A stretch of DNA of 64,000 nt from Hyaloscypha bicolor E (lineage: Eukaryota > Ascomycota > Leotiomycetes > Helotiales > Hyaloscyphaceae), in NCBI RefSeq assembly GCF_002865645.1, contig NW_020194693.1:806001-870000 (forward strand). Reading direction: 5' to 3'. Positions 1-13,047 of the stretch are shown one piece after another; positions within the stretch are counted from its first letter, which is position 1, and the number at the start of each line of letters is the position of its first letter. The position numbers were made by a program, and so were the translations under genes. The notes under the pieces were generated by a model. It had not been told where the DNA came from. It made no database searches and saw only the letters and a program-made list of their open reading frames with translations.

Positions 1-3000
1 ATATGTGCACCTTACGATACGCTCATAATCGAAAGGCGCTTTTCACGACATACAGAAAATGTCACCCTCTTAGCTGCACACACCGCGAGTGAGGAAGGAG
101 GTCGTTTAGTAGTCAGCTGTAGTGAGGAACAGGTAGCAATTGCGTGGGATTGTCTTACTGGGGATGAGATTGGAAGACTTGAATCGTATGAAGCCTTAAC
201 TGCAGTAGCATGGATGCGCAACGGAGTTATTGCTCTTGGTACGATTTGAGATTTTATTAAGTGCTCGTACGTAAATGTACTGATAGCCTATAGGAAGTGA
301 TCAAGGCACTATAACCCTCTTTGAACTTTCGGAATCGCTCAGCATTTCAACAAAGACCATAGATGAGGTACCAATCACGGCAATAGCACCTGCTCAAAAT
401 TGTACCACATACGCGATTGGGTAACCTTGTAATCTTGGCTTAAAGGAATTTTCGCTGATCCCTAAGGTCATAGTTACTCGAATGGTTCGCTTCTTATTGC
501 TACTTTGCAGCCAAGATTCACGATTCTTCACAATCTAACAACTTCAATATATCCATCACCTGTTGTTACACTAGCCTGGCATGCATCCTCAATACACCAA
601 AATTCAGAAATGTTGGCCACCCAGCTAGATGATGGAGATCTCAGACTTTGGTCTATTGAGAAACATCCTGGCATGAACCAAAAGGGTGCAAGAGTTATTA
701 GGATTCTAGACAGGTTAGAAAAACGTCTGTCAGGTCGGAAGTGGATGGGATGGTCCAAAAATGGGCGTATTATTGAGTATTCGGAGGGGTACGTCTTTTT
801 CAAACATCCCATCCCTGTAAACAAGGCTTACAAACAATTTCCTATACAGCAAGATTATTTCATGGGATATAAGAACGAAAAAAGTGATCAGGGAAGATAT
901 TCAAACCTCGAGTGGAGTTGAGGGCCTGACAGTATATGGGCCCCTTGCAACTCTCTTTACTCTTGGTCCGAACAATATGGTACAGCAATTCGACCTCAAT
1001 CAGCCTGCTCGATTAGTGGCCAATGTGCAGCATAGCTTCCATGTGCCAATTGACGAACCTCCGGATAGTACTGCGCCCCCAACGGACTCTGGATATGCCT
1101 CAACTGTCAATGTTCAAAATAAAAATGAGCACACTAATGAGGATGATGGGAGAACAGTTATAACAGATGGCGAGCAACTTTATCTGCCCTATGACGAAAA
1201 GGAGGCCGTGATTTCTAATTTCACTAGCGGGTTGTATCGTGATGTTGGTCCTTTGATGCAATACCCCGATGCTGTGTCTATTATTTCCAAGGCCCTTCCT
1301 GCCCTATTAAGAGATTTTGCAGCCAGGGTCACCCACACTGCGGTTGAAAAGGAGCACGCCCAAGCAGTCTCGTTCGTCCGCCAAAATCGAAAGTAGGTGC
1401 ACCACCGAAAAGGTTCAAATGAATCTACACGTCTAATTTATAGGAATTTGGCTGATGTACTAACTCCTCTGCGTTAGTTATATCTCTGCTTCATTTCGAA
1501 CGGCGATAGAATCGAATGAGACAGAGGACCAAGCACATGCTCACGACAAAGTGGTACCCTTTGGATCTTCTGACCTAATTTCCGTTGAGGAAAAGGTAAA
1601 TTTCTGGAAGACGATACCGGCAACTGACTTGGACCCTCCCAGCGACGAAATCATCCAGGAAGATAAAGAAGACTCTTTTGGGCCCGAGAGCGACCACCTT
1701 GAAAAATTCTCGAAACATTGCGAGTTGTTAAGAGAAAGCAGAGAGTACCAATGGCTGTTGAAAAAGATACGTGCAGCTGCGAAACTAACCATGCGAAACG
1801 GCACTGTCATTTTGGACATCAACAACAAGATTTGTGCAAGCCTCGACCACATTACGCCAAAAGGGCATAAGAATCCAGCTCCAATTTATGGTGCAGTATT
1901 TCATGTAGCATTGAGGTTACGTGCTTTCCTCGACCACTACTACCAAGATGATCCATGCCGAGATATCGGGGATGTCTTAGTACTTACTGGATGCGCTGTC
2001 AATGCACAGGCAGTTCCTTGTGCACTGTACATGCAACAAATATGGCCTGACAGTGGTATTGAAATACTCAGAGCTTTGGGGAAATCCCTAGCCAACGATT
2101 CAGCCGGCCCTTATAAATGTGAGAGGCTTGCCTGTTACTGTAAGAGCATCAAAAAGCTGACTTGGCTCAGGCAGGCTTACCGATGACAGCCAATTTGAAT
2201 GCGTTGTAAGCGAGACACACCTGTTCATCACGGCGACAGGCATGCAACCCTCCCTAGTTGAAATCGGCGAGCAGCTTGCCTGGCTCTGTGCTGCACTGAA
2301 GTGGTCACCAAGCAGCGACAAAATGGCTTACTCGACAGCACAAATTACAGTATTGCAGACACCCACCACAGAACAGTCAGAGTCCCAAGAACGGACTGTT
2401 TATTATGAGGTTAGCTCTCATCTTGGGGTGCTCGGGGACAATGATCCAGGGCCAGACACAAGCGGGTCCTGCTGGCACTTGTTGTTCGAAAACCCAGTTA
2501 TTGTACAGGGCTATCCTATCCCAGCTCGAATACACAATGAACGAGGATTGGAGATTTCTATGGACCTGATGGCAAGTTTGGGCGACGCATATTACCTGAC
2601 CGAATTCAACGATATGCCCGTGCTAAAAGGCTTCTCGACTATGTTTGTTGCGACGGAAGTGTCAGATAATGCAGTGGTCTGGCACTTCTTGTGCAACCAG
2701 GATGGGGATCGAATATCCTACTTGAATTCGCAGCATTACTGCCAAGATTACCATGATAGCTCTACGTTCAGCCCTTTTCCTTGGACTACGACCAGAAATT
2801 TTGTTGGCTGGGCCACCTCAGTCAATAGGTTTGCAGGTAAGTCCGAGCCGAAGGTTGTCACAAAAAAGGCATCCAAGGTGAATTTTAATAACATGTTGGT
2901 GATATAGGCGCTCCGGAAGTCAATTACAACGAGATATGCTGGAGTAGATCAAATTACTGTTCTGCCGGTTGTGCTTTAGAAAAGATGACACTGAATGCGG

Positions 3001-4409
3001 GAAAATTTGTCACAGTAGGTGCCACAATTGGATCAGGCATGAGAAACCACCGGATTTTACACCTAGTAAAACGTTCATACCGTGAAGCAGTCAAATACGC
3101 ACGTCAGAGCATATATGTAAATATATTCGACGTCGGCGGCCGTCGTGGTTGGCTTCTCGACGGAGCAAGCACAGTGCTTCACATTTCGCGCACGCAGCTC
3201 ACACATGACAGCAGCCCCCATAGCGGAAGTCCGGCTTTAAATTTGGAAGATTTTCATCACGCTCATAGCGGAAGTGGGGCAGATGCCGCCGTGGACGCTT
3301 TGCTGGACGAGTCCAACATGCTGCTTGAAATTAGTTTCGATCCCCCTGAGATTGTCATCGAAGAAACCACAAAGGAGGACGGAAGCACAAGTAAAGAGAT
3401 CAAGAAAACTGTCAAAAAGCTTCTCTTTCACGAGTTGGTGCAGCGAAATTTGTCTCTATTTGAGAAGCTGCACGACTATCAAAAGCTGCTCATGGAATCC
3501 GACGGCAAAGATTTCCGACGGATCGACCGAGAAAAACTTGAAGGCTGGGATTTTCTCGAAATCGCCAGTGGTGAAAGTTCTTTGAAACCTCGATTCGAAA
3601 TTTTGACAGCGTCTGGTAGAAGCTGGGTTGACTTCACAAGAGAGATTCACACCATTAATCTGCTCGGGCGAGGATTTGGATCACTGATACAACCCTCGGA
3701 AGATGGAATTACACTGTGCGAGGGTTGGAAGCAAGTTCCCAAAGGCAAAGATTACCTTGCAACCTGCGTATCGACCGTGGATGAGATTTGCAGAAGACAC
3801 GGGAACAGTCAGGCCGAGCCTTTCAGGCTTGCAAATGGGATTCACTGGCACAAACCCCACCTTCTTTTCGAGGAATGTTGCTGTGTCCCTGGAGCTTCTA
3901 CTTGTGACCGGGTCCAGGTACTTTTACCGCCATTTTCCACTCGCATCAGGCGTCCAGAGCCGTTCGCAGAGGGACGAGGAGGAGTCATTTTTGGTCGAAG
4001 CAGGGCATTTACATGGACATATCCGAATCAAGGCACCCCCGTTCGGGATCATTTCGACGTTCAGCTCACGGCAAATGAGCCACAAAACACCGGGCCCAAA
4101 ATGCCAAACGGCCCGACTCCCCCAGATAGTGGCAAAGGATCAATTGCCAACACAGCATCAAATGGCACCGAGGAGGCGACTGCTGCAAACAGCGTAGACC
4201 GACCCAAAGCTCCCGCGGCATCATCTATATCTTCACCACAAGTTCTGCAGTTGCCCATCTCTGCGGTGACAAAAAGTTCCGGGAGCTTTCTCGGCGTGGC
4301 GGAGTATTGCCGAAATCAACGAAGCTCGATACAAAACAGTAACAGACTTAGACGCGCAACTTTCCATTGGCCATTTCCTAACAGAACAGAAAGCACGAAA
4401 ATGGAATGA
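1..4409 (+). CDS. Large WD40-repeat protein with uncharacterised C-terminal half (5' end outside window)
   Basis: The reading frame is already open at base 1, so the start is missing. Six GT-AG introns join the frames without a break: 239-293, 421-473, 789-849, 1393-1477, 2119-2170 and 2837-2907. The 1393-1477 intron has a perfect TACTAAC branch site. The first 1.0 kb encodes WD40-like blades (for example AIAWDCLTGDEIGRL and IISWDIRTKKVI). From about 1.55 kb the protein changes to a region I recognise only as a recurrent fungal domain of unknown function, marked by LLFENPVIVQGYPIPARIH near 2490, CDRVQVLLPP near 3910 and a GGVIFGRSRAF motif near 3980. The tail (4050-4409) is Pro/Ser/Thr/Asn-rich and probably disordered. 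No catalytic motif is visible; a scaffold or NLR-like role with an upstream NACHT is possible but unseen. It could also be two adjacent genes, but the continuous frame argues for one. Confidence 0.75.
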
Positions 4410-4838
4410 CGTACGAGAGCCGCCCAAGCTTAAGCTATGAAGCTTATTCAATATATAGTAATTCGTATAATTAGCCACAAATTATACTATATTTTTTGAG
4501 GCGAGCATCCTCAGAAGATCGAGGTCAAAACCTCAACTTTCTGCGGCACTTCGCTTGAGGTCGATTAAGATAGGTATAAACTGTGACTTATACGTTTAGC
4601 TAATTATAGTCTAGCTATTACTAGTTTAATTATAAGCTAATAATAAGCTAGCCGTAATAATTATAATAATATTTTATTGTTTAAGTATTTAAGAAACGGA
4701 AATAAATTAATAAAGATATTATAAAAAGTAATATTTAGTATATAAAACCAAAAGTAGAGTAAAGTAGTAACTATAATAACTAATACTTTTATTATTAAAG
4801 TTTTAAATGCTTATAGTAATATTTCTACTATAAAGACT
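4410..4838. other. AT-rich intergenic stretch, probably a decayed repeat
   Basis: Between two converging genes lies a strongly AT-rich stretch full of TA-rich words such as taatta, tataag and ctagc. No open frame or clear terminal repeat is visible. The composition resembles the interiors of the transposon remnants elsewhere in this window, so a RIP-mutated repeat is likely, but I cannot assign a family. Confidence 0.35.
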
Positions 4839-6599
4839 CTAAATAACCCGTGGCGTGTTACTCTGTCCTATCTCTACCGGGTCTGTATATACCGTCCCAT
4901 CTGGCATGCGTGAGATTCCTGGTCGTGGCAAGTTCGTATTCGCCTCGTAGACGTTAGTCTGCACAACGGGCATCACACGATAGCCGTTGAGAAAACCCTC
5001 GTCATAAGCCTCGGGCATCGCTGCCGTGTGCGGTGGGCCGGTTTGCTCTTGTACCAGGCGTAGAGCAGGGCCTAGTGTTTGCTGCCATGGCTGGCCAGGC
5101 TGCGACTGTTGATAGGTCTGTTGATATGGCTGTTGGACCCCGGATGGCACATACGGTGCCCAAGGTGAGTAGTTCCTGTTCGGCAGCTCAGGCGGACTTG
5201 GACCGGCTGGTGGCGTAGGTCCTGTAGAGGGTAAACTCGGCTGCTGGCTCATCCCTCCCGAGTTTAAATTCTCGCTCGCGATCGGTGTCGGTCCACTAGT
5301 TCTAGTCGCTGCTGAACTTGAAATAGCCGCGCTCAATCCTTTCGGCTCCCTTTCTCTTCTAAGTTTCTTCCGCAGGGAGTAGACCCAGACCAACAATAGC
5401 AGAAGTAGCAATCCACCCGCTCCAGAACCAACGCCGGCGCCGATCTGTGTGCTAAGAATGGATTTGTGCGGTGTGTGAGGGAGGGAAAGAGCGAAGACCT
5501 GATCAGTAATTACCAGAACGGAAACCGTAGGTGTGGAGCCCGGGGAGGCCGTTGCGGCGATTTGTGCGGAGATAGAGGCGATTGCGGCACTGGCGGCGTT
5601 GGTGTTGAGCTCGGTGGGGAGAACAGTGTAGCAAGGGGTTTGGCCAATTTTGGCTTGGGAGTAGAGGGTAAAGCCGCTGTATTATGTCAGTCTACGGATG
5701 CAGATGTGACAATATACCCAGATCGTGACATACACAGGACAGCACACAGAGCCCAAATCATTGTAATCAGAAGGACAGGCCGTGATCGGGTCGGCCGAAA
5801 GCGCCGCGACCACAACGGTCCCTTCATAGACTGGTACAATGACTGTACTTGTGGAAGTTGTAGGCGGTATTGTTGAAATAACGTTCGAAGATGTGCTCAG
5901 AGACGGGCAACAGTCTGGTCGATTATCGGCGCAACCGATAATGGGCGCTTCTAGAATTGCACCTCCGCTCAATACAAGCGCTGTGTATATTGGAATCGTG
6001 CATGTTCCCACGAGCAGCGCTTGACCGGTGAATGGTGTTTTGGGGGAGGTAATGTGTGTTGAGGACGGGGTTGAGATACTCTCTGATCCAGTTGCCTTTG
6101 TAGTGGTACTCAGCGGTGACACTAAAGGTACAATCATGCTTGTGAAACTAGATATTTTGAGCTGAGTGGTTGTGACGACAACTTGGTTAGGTGTGCTTGA
6201 GCTTGAGCCTGAGCTTGTGCTTGATGGGTCGCTGGGAGTGGTAGGGGTTGGTGGAGCAGGAGTAGCCACTGGAGTAGAAGTTGTCACTGGAATAGAGGTT
6301 GTCACTGGAGTAGAGATTGTCACTGGAGTAGAGGTTGTTGTGCTTGGAGTGGTACTTGAAGCCGCTGCTGATACTCCGCAACCAGACGTGGTCCCCCACG
6401 CTGTACCGCCTACACAACTCTGGCATTCTGGATAAGAATGCGCTGGATTGCAAAGGAGAGTCGCTATGGAAGGTCCATCGCTAATTGTTATTTGTCTCGG
6501 AAGAATAATCTGGGCACTAGAGTATGACACAAGGCTATGTGCCCAGCACAGGCGTAGGATAGCGGTCAGTAACACCTCGAAACGCGTGGGAGAAGCCAT
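4839..6599 (-). CDS. Secreted/anchored Ser-Thr-rich single-pass membrane protein
   Basis: Two exons (6599-5734 and 5676-4839) are joined by a 57-nt intron with a GTATGT donor and CAG acceptor, giving about 567 residues. The ATG at 6599 starts a hydrophobic N-terminus (VLLTAILRLCWAHSLVSYSSA) that looks like a signal peptide. A Cys-containing segment follows, then a mucin-like Ser/Thr/Pro tract with imperfect TTSTPVTTS repeats, a second Cys-rich stretch, and one transmembrane helix built on GAGGLLLLLLLVWVY followed by basic residues (KKLRRERE). The cytoplasmic tail is Pro/Gln-rich with a QQPYQQTYQQ segment. The layout matches fungal cell-surface sensors and mucin-like proteins, but I see no WSC or other named domain. 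The extracellular part is probably O-mannosylated and the tail probably cytosolic. Confidence 0.8.
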
Positions 6600-6929
6600 A
6601 GACAATAATATCATTAACTACAAAGTTTCATGTGATGTTTTCAGAGGTCGCGTGTGATTTGAGAGGGTAAAAGAAGCTGGGTTCTCGAATTAAAGCTGTT
6701 CGAAGCTTTATACGTGACATGAAAATAACCCACAGAAGGATCGAAATACGATCGACTGCCCGCAACGCTGGTGCCATGGATTTCAGCTGCTCAGAACCTA
6801 GCATATCGCCCAGCTTGTACGCTGACTGGACGCCTCACTAGTGAAAAGGTTTGCTATTGGATTTCTGACAATCGTGACTGAATTGGCACGTGACCGGATA
6901 CAAGGTGCGGCCAGGACCCCACTTTCTGA

Positions 6930-7553
6930 GGGAAAAAAGTAATAACCCCCAACCAAAGGTGTCGATTGGGGACCAGACTAACCTACTAACCCAAAGTAGA
7001 GGTGCTTGGGTGGGAATACTAAAAACCTTACCTTCTCTTTAAGTTTAATTTACTTTGTAAGAAATTAATAGAATTTATAGCCTTAATATATTTAGGAACT
7101 ACCTTAGTTAATGAAATAGCTACTATAAAGGGGATATTAAACAAGGAGTAACATAGAGAAGAATGGGTTTCCACAGCGTGGGATTGCAGATGTACAGGTG
7201 AGACGAGCAATTAAAGAGTGAAGGTTAGTTGATTTCTAAGAACAGAGGAGAGCGGGGTAATATATATGCGAACTGTGGACGTTGAAGATCCTCAGAAGAA
7301 ATAGGCAGAAGTGAACCAAGTACCAGATTAAAACACACGTTACGAAATACGGGAGAGATTTCTAGAACTCTGATTCTTTCTAGAAGAGAAGCGTGAAGCT
7401 CGTAGAAGCTTGGGAGCAAGGCTAAATACTCCTTAGCGCCATAATTAAGCGAAATGTGTGCCTGAGGCTCAAGCGAATTTCACCTCACAACGTTTGGAGG
7501 TCACATGACCCTCGCTACGTGACCAGAAGGGGGGCGTCGTTTTAGTTTTTCCC
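6930..7553. repeat. MITE family 1, copy A (GGGAAAAnGTAAAACGAC type)
   Basis: The left end reads GGGAAAAAAGTAATAAC and the right end is the inverse of GGGAAAAACTAAAACGAC. It shares the diagnostic subterminal block ACCTAAAGTAGAGGCGCT (here with mismatches) and the following CTTTTTCTTTAATTTAATT-like stretch with copies at 12480, 39892 and 44640. The interior is AT-rich and non-coding. No target duplication survives, so this is probably the oldest copy. About 624 bp. Confidence 0.7.
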
Positions 7554-7859
7554 GGGTTAACGGCCAATAGGCTCTCCTCATAAAGGGGAAATGGAAGTCA
7601 AAAGCAAGTCTCGATTCCACGTGGCATATGCAATGCACCAAGCCACATCAACTTCACGTTATCTTCTTTCGCGATTGGAGCTCTGTGATACATAATACGC
7701 AGCACAGCTGTAGATTATATACTGGGTCCAAGTCCCTGCAAACCGTTATCCACGAAGTGCGACACCTGGTAGCCCAAGCCTCGCTCATCTCAACTATCTG
7801 AAACCCCTGACGACCATTTCACTACTGTCCCCACTATCGTCTGATCGTCCTTTGGAATC

Positions 7860-8912
7860 ATGGATAACGATCCTGCCCCAACTTGGATGAGTACGTGAAT
7901 GCAGCCTTGTCCAATGCTTCTCTGCCAATCACTAACCTACACAGAATTTGTGCCTTTCCTTGGCTACCACCATGTCCTCATGATTTGTTTGACAGTTGGA
8001 ATTGCACTACAATGTAATGCGCCCTCTACCTGGGCGATTTTGGTGTTGTGAACAGCACTTACTTGCAGTATTAGCAATCAACACAGCCGGATGCACAACA
8101 TCCAACAACCTTCCCAACATCTATATACTCTCACTTTCCTACCTCCCCTCAGCTACTAAGCCTCCACCATCCAATATTCAACTGAATCCGAACATCAGCA
8201 CCACCTTCTCCACAATCGCGTCGACTCACAGCCAGTTGGAAGTCCGAGTGAGCTACCTTGGAATCTGCATCTCGCAAGTGACCTCCCAGTGGTTATGTGC
8301 GCATGACGCACTCACGCTCTCGAACTTGATAAAATTATATGGTGGCCCAGCAAGTGGCGAACACGACCCGTTAAATCTGATCTGGATTGGGGGGCGGTTC
8401 AAAGATGCGGTGCTATTTCCTGGACTACTGTAAGTCTATACCCTCCCCATCTTACTTCCACATGCACAGGTATTAAGACTCAAGTCGACCATCTCAGATT
8501 AACTGCTATCCCCTTCGCTTTCGTGGCGACTCTTCTTCTGGCCACCTTCCCCGGCTGGCATGAGGAAGAGGACGTGGCTAGCGATGAGAAGGAGGTCAAG
8601 CCGTTTCCATCTCGCCCAATCAGTTACCTAGTGCTTGCAATTGTGCTAGCTGCCTCGTTGTTCTCCGTTATCTCCATCTTCGTTCAACACGTCGCAAGCG
8701 CTACTGGGTCAACAATGGTAGAGGCGTTGTCGTATGGAACTGCGAAAGCAAAAGTGGGGACCGCTGCGATGATACTTGGATGGGTAGGAGCATGCGCTTA
8801 TATAGTTGTTGCAGTTGGCGTGTGGATTATGATTCGGTCGATCGAGGTGCTGTCGGGTATGTTTAAGACGAGGACACCAAATCACCCCGAGAGCGAACCA
8901 TTGCAAGAATAA
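7860..8912 (+). CDS. Fig1-family Ca2+ regulator/membrane fusion protein
   Basis: Four exons (7860-7890, 7945-8013, 8069-8429, 8498-8912) give 291 residues with all splice phases closing. The ATG at 7860 fixes the start. There are four hydrophobic segments: about residues 12-38 (VLMICLTVGIALQLLAINTA), a second beginning LLLTAIPFAFVATLLL, a third at YLVLAIVLAASLFSVISIF and a fourth at AAMILGWVGACAYIVV. The loop after TM1 begins with the GCTTSN.LPNIYILSLSY block typical of the fungal Fig1 family and continues to a VRVSYLGICIS..W.C pattern. Fig1 proteins are claudin-like plasma-membrane proteins that support low-affinity Ca2+ influx and cell fusion during mating. It converges with the CorA-like gene, with less than 200 bp between the stop codons. 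Confidence 0.85.
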
Positions 8913-9101
8913 GACAAGAGAGTCCTGGCGAAAGAAATACGAGGACCTCTCAGGCATGTACGGAAGAGCTATGACCGTTTTGCACTACCAGGATGTTTGG
9001 TACGAGACTGAAATAGCTAATAAAATTTGCTGTTGTGATCTGATTAGACTAGATGAACCGAATCAAGATACCCAAGCTGCGCTCGGCTGGCTGGAAAAGA
9101 A

Positions 9102-12033
9102 TCAAGAGGAATCTTCACTCTCAGATCCCCCCCCGCCACCGCTTTGAGCATAACTTATAACATTCCCTACTAGTTTATAAATGGCGAAACAAATGAGACC
9201 TAGAACAATGCTTAAAACTAAAGCAATAGTGAAAAAGGCCTTGATACCGGATGAAGTTGGCCCTCTCCAGAGGATGATAATCAGCGCTAGGAAGATACAA
9301 GCACTTCCTACCCAAATAATCAATGGGAACATCGTTGAATTTCCTTTTACAAACCTGTCAAACTCTTTTTTGAACAGTCTGGGAAATGTCTCTTGCTCTT
9401 TGGGGCCGGCATACCACCAGAATATGATGAAGACCACCATTGAAACCGAGAGAAAAAGTGCAATTGTAAAGAACACCTGGATCTCGTAGTCCAAGTCTCG
9501 GGTCCAAAGAATTGTCAACGGCAATACACACGTGAGACCAATCGTCGTGAATGGTCTGATGGTAGATATCATCAACAGCCTCCATAGCAACCTTATCACT
9601 GCCCAAACGGAAATCCCAAAGCCAGCGACGGCGGACTTGGCCCACATCCAAGATGACTGCAGCAACCATCGCAAGAACATAGAGGTAGGGACGTAGCCTC
9701 TCTGAACCGGCTGTTGCTGGCGATCCGCATAGATTTTGATGCTCTCTTTCGACCTCTCCACGATCATCCGAAACCAGAAGCTTCTGATTGTCAACCTGAC
9801 ACCGTAAGAGAGTCCAGTGAATAATACACCCAGAAGGATGAATGTGGATAAAGGCACCCGGTTCTCGAATTGATCGATTTGCATCCCAAGCAGAGTAGCC
9901 GCAAACGTCAGAGGGATGAACAAGAAGGCTAGCTCGGTCAGTCGTGTGACATTCTGAGCCTCAGCTATTGATCTTCGGCTGTCGAGCAGGGCCATGTTGG
10001 AAGTCAGGGACCTGGATACGGTCTGAAGCCTTTCCAGAGTCCGGTCAATCTCTGTCAAGCATTCTTGAAATTCTTTATCGACAAAAGTCTCTTCAGAGTT
10101 CGCTTTCGTAGTTGGGTTGATTCTTCCAGCTTGTGGGAGGAACATGAAGAACTCCACCATTGAGGCCCTTATTTCTGGTAGCTCAAGCTCAGCCCTGGTT
10201 ATTATTTGTCTCCATATCGTGAGCCGGTCTTCCATCTTCGCATCGTCCAAGATCTCAGAGTTTATGCTGTCCAGAATGTTGTGCAATAGCTTCACAAATC
10301 CAAGCAGGTCTTTGCGAACTATCCCAAAGAGAGGACTCAAGGTGCCAAATTGGGCATCGTGCTCATGTTCTCCATTGTCAAGGTAGTCATTGAAGTTGCT
10401 CAGGGTAGATTTTGTCTCGAATAGTTGATTTCGTAATTTTGTGAGAAGTATTGGCGATTGCAACGCTTCTTCCAGGCCGAAATCAAGGTGGACTCTTGGG
10501 CCAATCTGCTCAATAACTGGCTGTGAGGGAAGTTCACGATCGATGATCACTTCTTCGGGTCTGGCTCTCTGATCCTTCACTGCCAGTTGCAGTAACCATT
10601 GAGGGACAAGACTGAACCAGCGCTTCATTTCAGGGCGTCTCCTTGACCTCAGAGATGCTGAATGTAGAGATTGCGAAGCACCGGAAAATTCGCTTTGTCC
10701 ACTTTCCGGGTCAGTAAATGAGCGGTGACTACCAGATTCTCGAGAGCCTGTCCCTTCGTTCGAAGAAGCCTGGCTACTTGATAAAGTTGTAGCTTCGAGC
10801 ACCGTTCGATGCGATGTTCTCTTCAAGGTGGGTAACGGGTCTAGCAACAAAATCACTTGGAAAGGTCAGTAAATGTGATTTTAGGGAGGCTTCATTCAAG
10901 TTGGATGGAATACCGAGATCGCATTTGCCGTTTGGTGCCTTGCCCTTCCAAATAGAAGCTCGTTCCTCCCACCCGCAAATTCGCCTCGCACGGGTAGTTG
11001 TTTTTGAATCAGTCCAAAGATCCCATTGTGAGCGAAAAATGTTCGTTTCTGCTTGAATGGTCCTCGTCTCATTTGATTTCCCACCAGGGAAATTCAGACT
11101 GGAGACTTCCAAGTCCAACAAATCTTCCAAGTCATGCTTCGAGAATGGAGCCACAGGTAATCTCCAAGCTGGACGGAACCATTTCATAGAAACGTAAGAT
11201 TTATTCAAGAAAGATGTACTCCACGACTGTGAGCTGGAATCGTCATATTGTGCGCCGGCGTAGCCAGAATTTAACAGATGTTCCTCAAAGAACTCCGGGG
11301 TGACTCCGAACTTAGCAACGAGGAGGGCAATGATCCGTGAATAGAGATCCTCGATTATTATCAGGCGCTGTGTGACATCTTCAGGGATGCTTCTAAGAAC
11401 GGCCTCATCATCAGGTGGCTCCGTTTTTTCATCCACAAACTCGTACAGTTGACGGTCGGTTGACCCGCCGAAGTCCAGAATATTGACGACCCCGCTGTTC
11501 CATCGGGAACGCTTACTTAGCTTTCCATTTTTCAAGTGATCGCAGAATCTACTTGCTTTCTCAATAATGTCATCGAAGGTCTGCGTAATCTGATCTTCCT
11601 CGTGGCTTCTCCCAACAGTGATGGGCGACACCAGTAGTACTGAAGATGGTGTGTGTGTCGAATCAAGTCCAGCGGTTTCTGGCAAGTGAGGCGGACCAGA
11701 GGTTGCTAGCCATTGAGACTCTATAGGCGGACCGATAGTATGAGCTCTTCTCGTTGTCATCACTGGAGATGGTCTGTGGTCAACTTGGGGAAGAGAAGTT
11801 GTGCTGGATTCTGAGATTGAATCCGATCCTGACTCAGGATGGGGCAGAGAAGCTTGTGCAGTTTCCGAGGAATTGACATGCTGTACCATGTTTGACTGAC
11901 TTCGAGGTTCTTCGTCTATTCAAAGGTTAGTTTTGAGCCTCATGAAAAGTCAATCCTCTCACTAGGCGGATTCTCCGGCAGTAATGCACCAGACACCTCC
12001 GGATATGACGATACTCCAGCATTAGGGGTATCC
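9102..12033 (-). CDS. Large CorA-like (Mg2+ transporter superfamily) multi-pass membrane protein
   Basis: Exon 1 is 12033-11963, with an intron at 11962-11916. The frame then runs to about 10860, where it must switch to another frame through a short unresolved intron or a frameshift in 10774-10856, and finally runs to the stop at 9102. The product is about 960 residues. The N-terminal half is soluble and contains patterns of the fungal CorA-like group (LEVSSLNFPGGK is not diagnostic). The centre has helical segments ending in RLTELAFLFIPLTFAATLLGMQ, the equivalent of the CorA TM1/GMN loop, here with GMQ instead of GMN. That change is usual in fungal CorA-like proteins and makes Mg2+ transport uncertain. 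More helices follow, giving about seven hydrophobic segments in all. The C-terminus is a GGGGGSESEDSS tail. Not obviously connected to the PKS cluster. Confidence 0.75.
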
Positions 12034-12479
12034 ATCTTGAGGTCTGATCGAACAAAAAACAACGAATCCTGTCAAAATGTTACTGCTATAGTGCCGGAGA
12101 ATGCCCGAGGGTTGGAGTAGGATGGGTGATGTTTGCTCTTGGACAGGTGATGGAGCCTTCCGCACGGAGGCGGTTTTCTGTCCAAATACGAAGTAGGGTC
12201 TCGAGACGTGTACAGCAGGCATGTATGCACTCCTCGCAGTGTTATAGGACGTATGTTCTCTTCCTCGATCTCCGTGCAAGGCTCGGCTTCAGCCTTCTTG
12301 TCGATATCGCGTCCGTCGAGTCTTCCTTCCTGCTTTACTCGATCATCCACTTCTCAAAGTAGGCACTCGAGTTTGAAGTCCGACCCATCTCTTGAGGACA
12401 TTCGGTAGGCAGGTGGTTGTTGTTACGGACGATGCGACCGGGCGATCGCAAATTTCAGCCGCAATGACAAATCGTTTTT

Positions 12480-13047
12480 GGTGAAAAAGTAAAACGACCC
12501 CCGGGCCGCCCCCGCGGTATCGATAGGGGTGTTGACCCAACCAAAGTGGAGGCGCTCGGACCGGAACACTAAAACTCTGGCTTTTTCTTTAATTTAATTC
12601 AACTTTATAAGGATTTAATATAATTTAATACTAGTTTCATTTCCCTATAGCTCTAATTAAGGGCTCTTCAAATATAAACTTTTTACATTTTGTAGCCTAA
12701 AGATAAGCTTAAGAAAGCCTAGAAATTTAGCAAATAAGTTCCTAAAACCAGATATAAGAGCCCTATAAGCCTATAATTTATAGGGCCTTATAAGGCTTAA
12801 AAACTAGAACTTAATTAATTAGTATATAAATTCCCTTAAATTAAAATAGTATTTTAGGGAATCTTTTTATTATAAATTAGGAACCATGTTATTATAATAC
12901 AAGGGTTATAATATACTTGCTTATACTTATATTAAAAAATTTAACTTGAGATTTCTAAAGAGCTTAGATAGCAAATTACAAGTCGCTAATGCCCCGGCCC
13001 TGCCCCAATCGATACCTCAGGGGGGAGGTAATTGTTTTACATATTCC
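12480..13047. repeat. MITE family 1, copy B
   Basis: The left end is GGTGAAAAAGTAAAACGACC. The subterminal block CCAAAGTGGAGGCGCTCGG is followed by AACACTAAAACTCTGGC, nearly identical to the other copies. The interior is AT-rich, and the right end is a decayed inverse (ttgttttacatattcc). The element lies in the same orientation as copy A. The flanks show only a weak 8-bp match, so the duplication has decayed. Length about 568 bp. Confidence 0.75.

Noticed and set aside
12022..12362. Overlapping ORFs on both strands upstream of the CorA-like gene
   Set aside because: Several frames are equally open and none shows a motif; the region begins at the first exon of the CorA-like gene.
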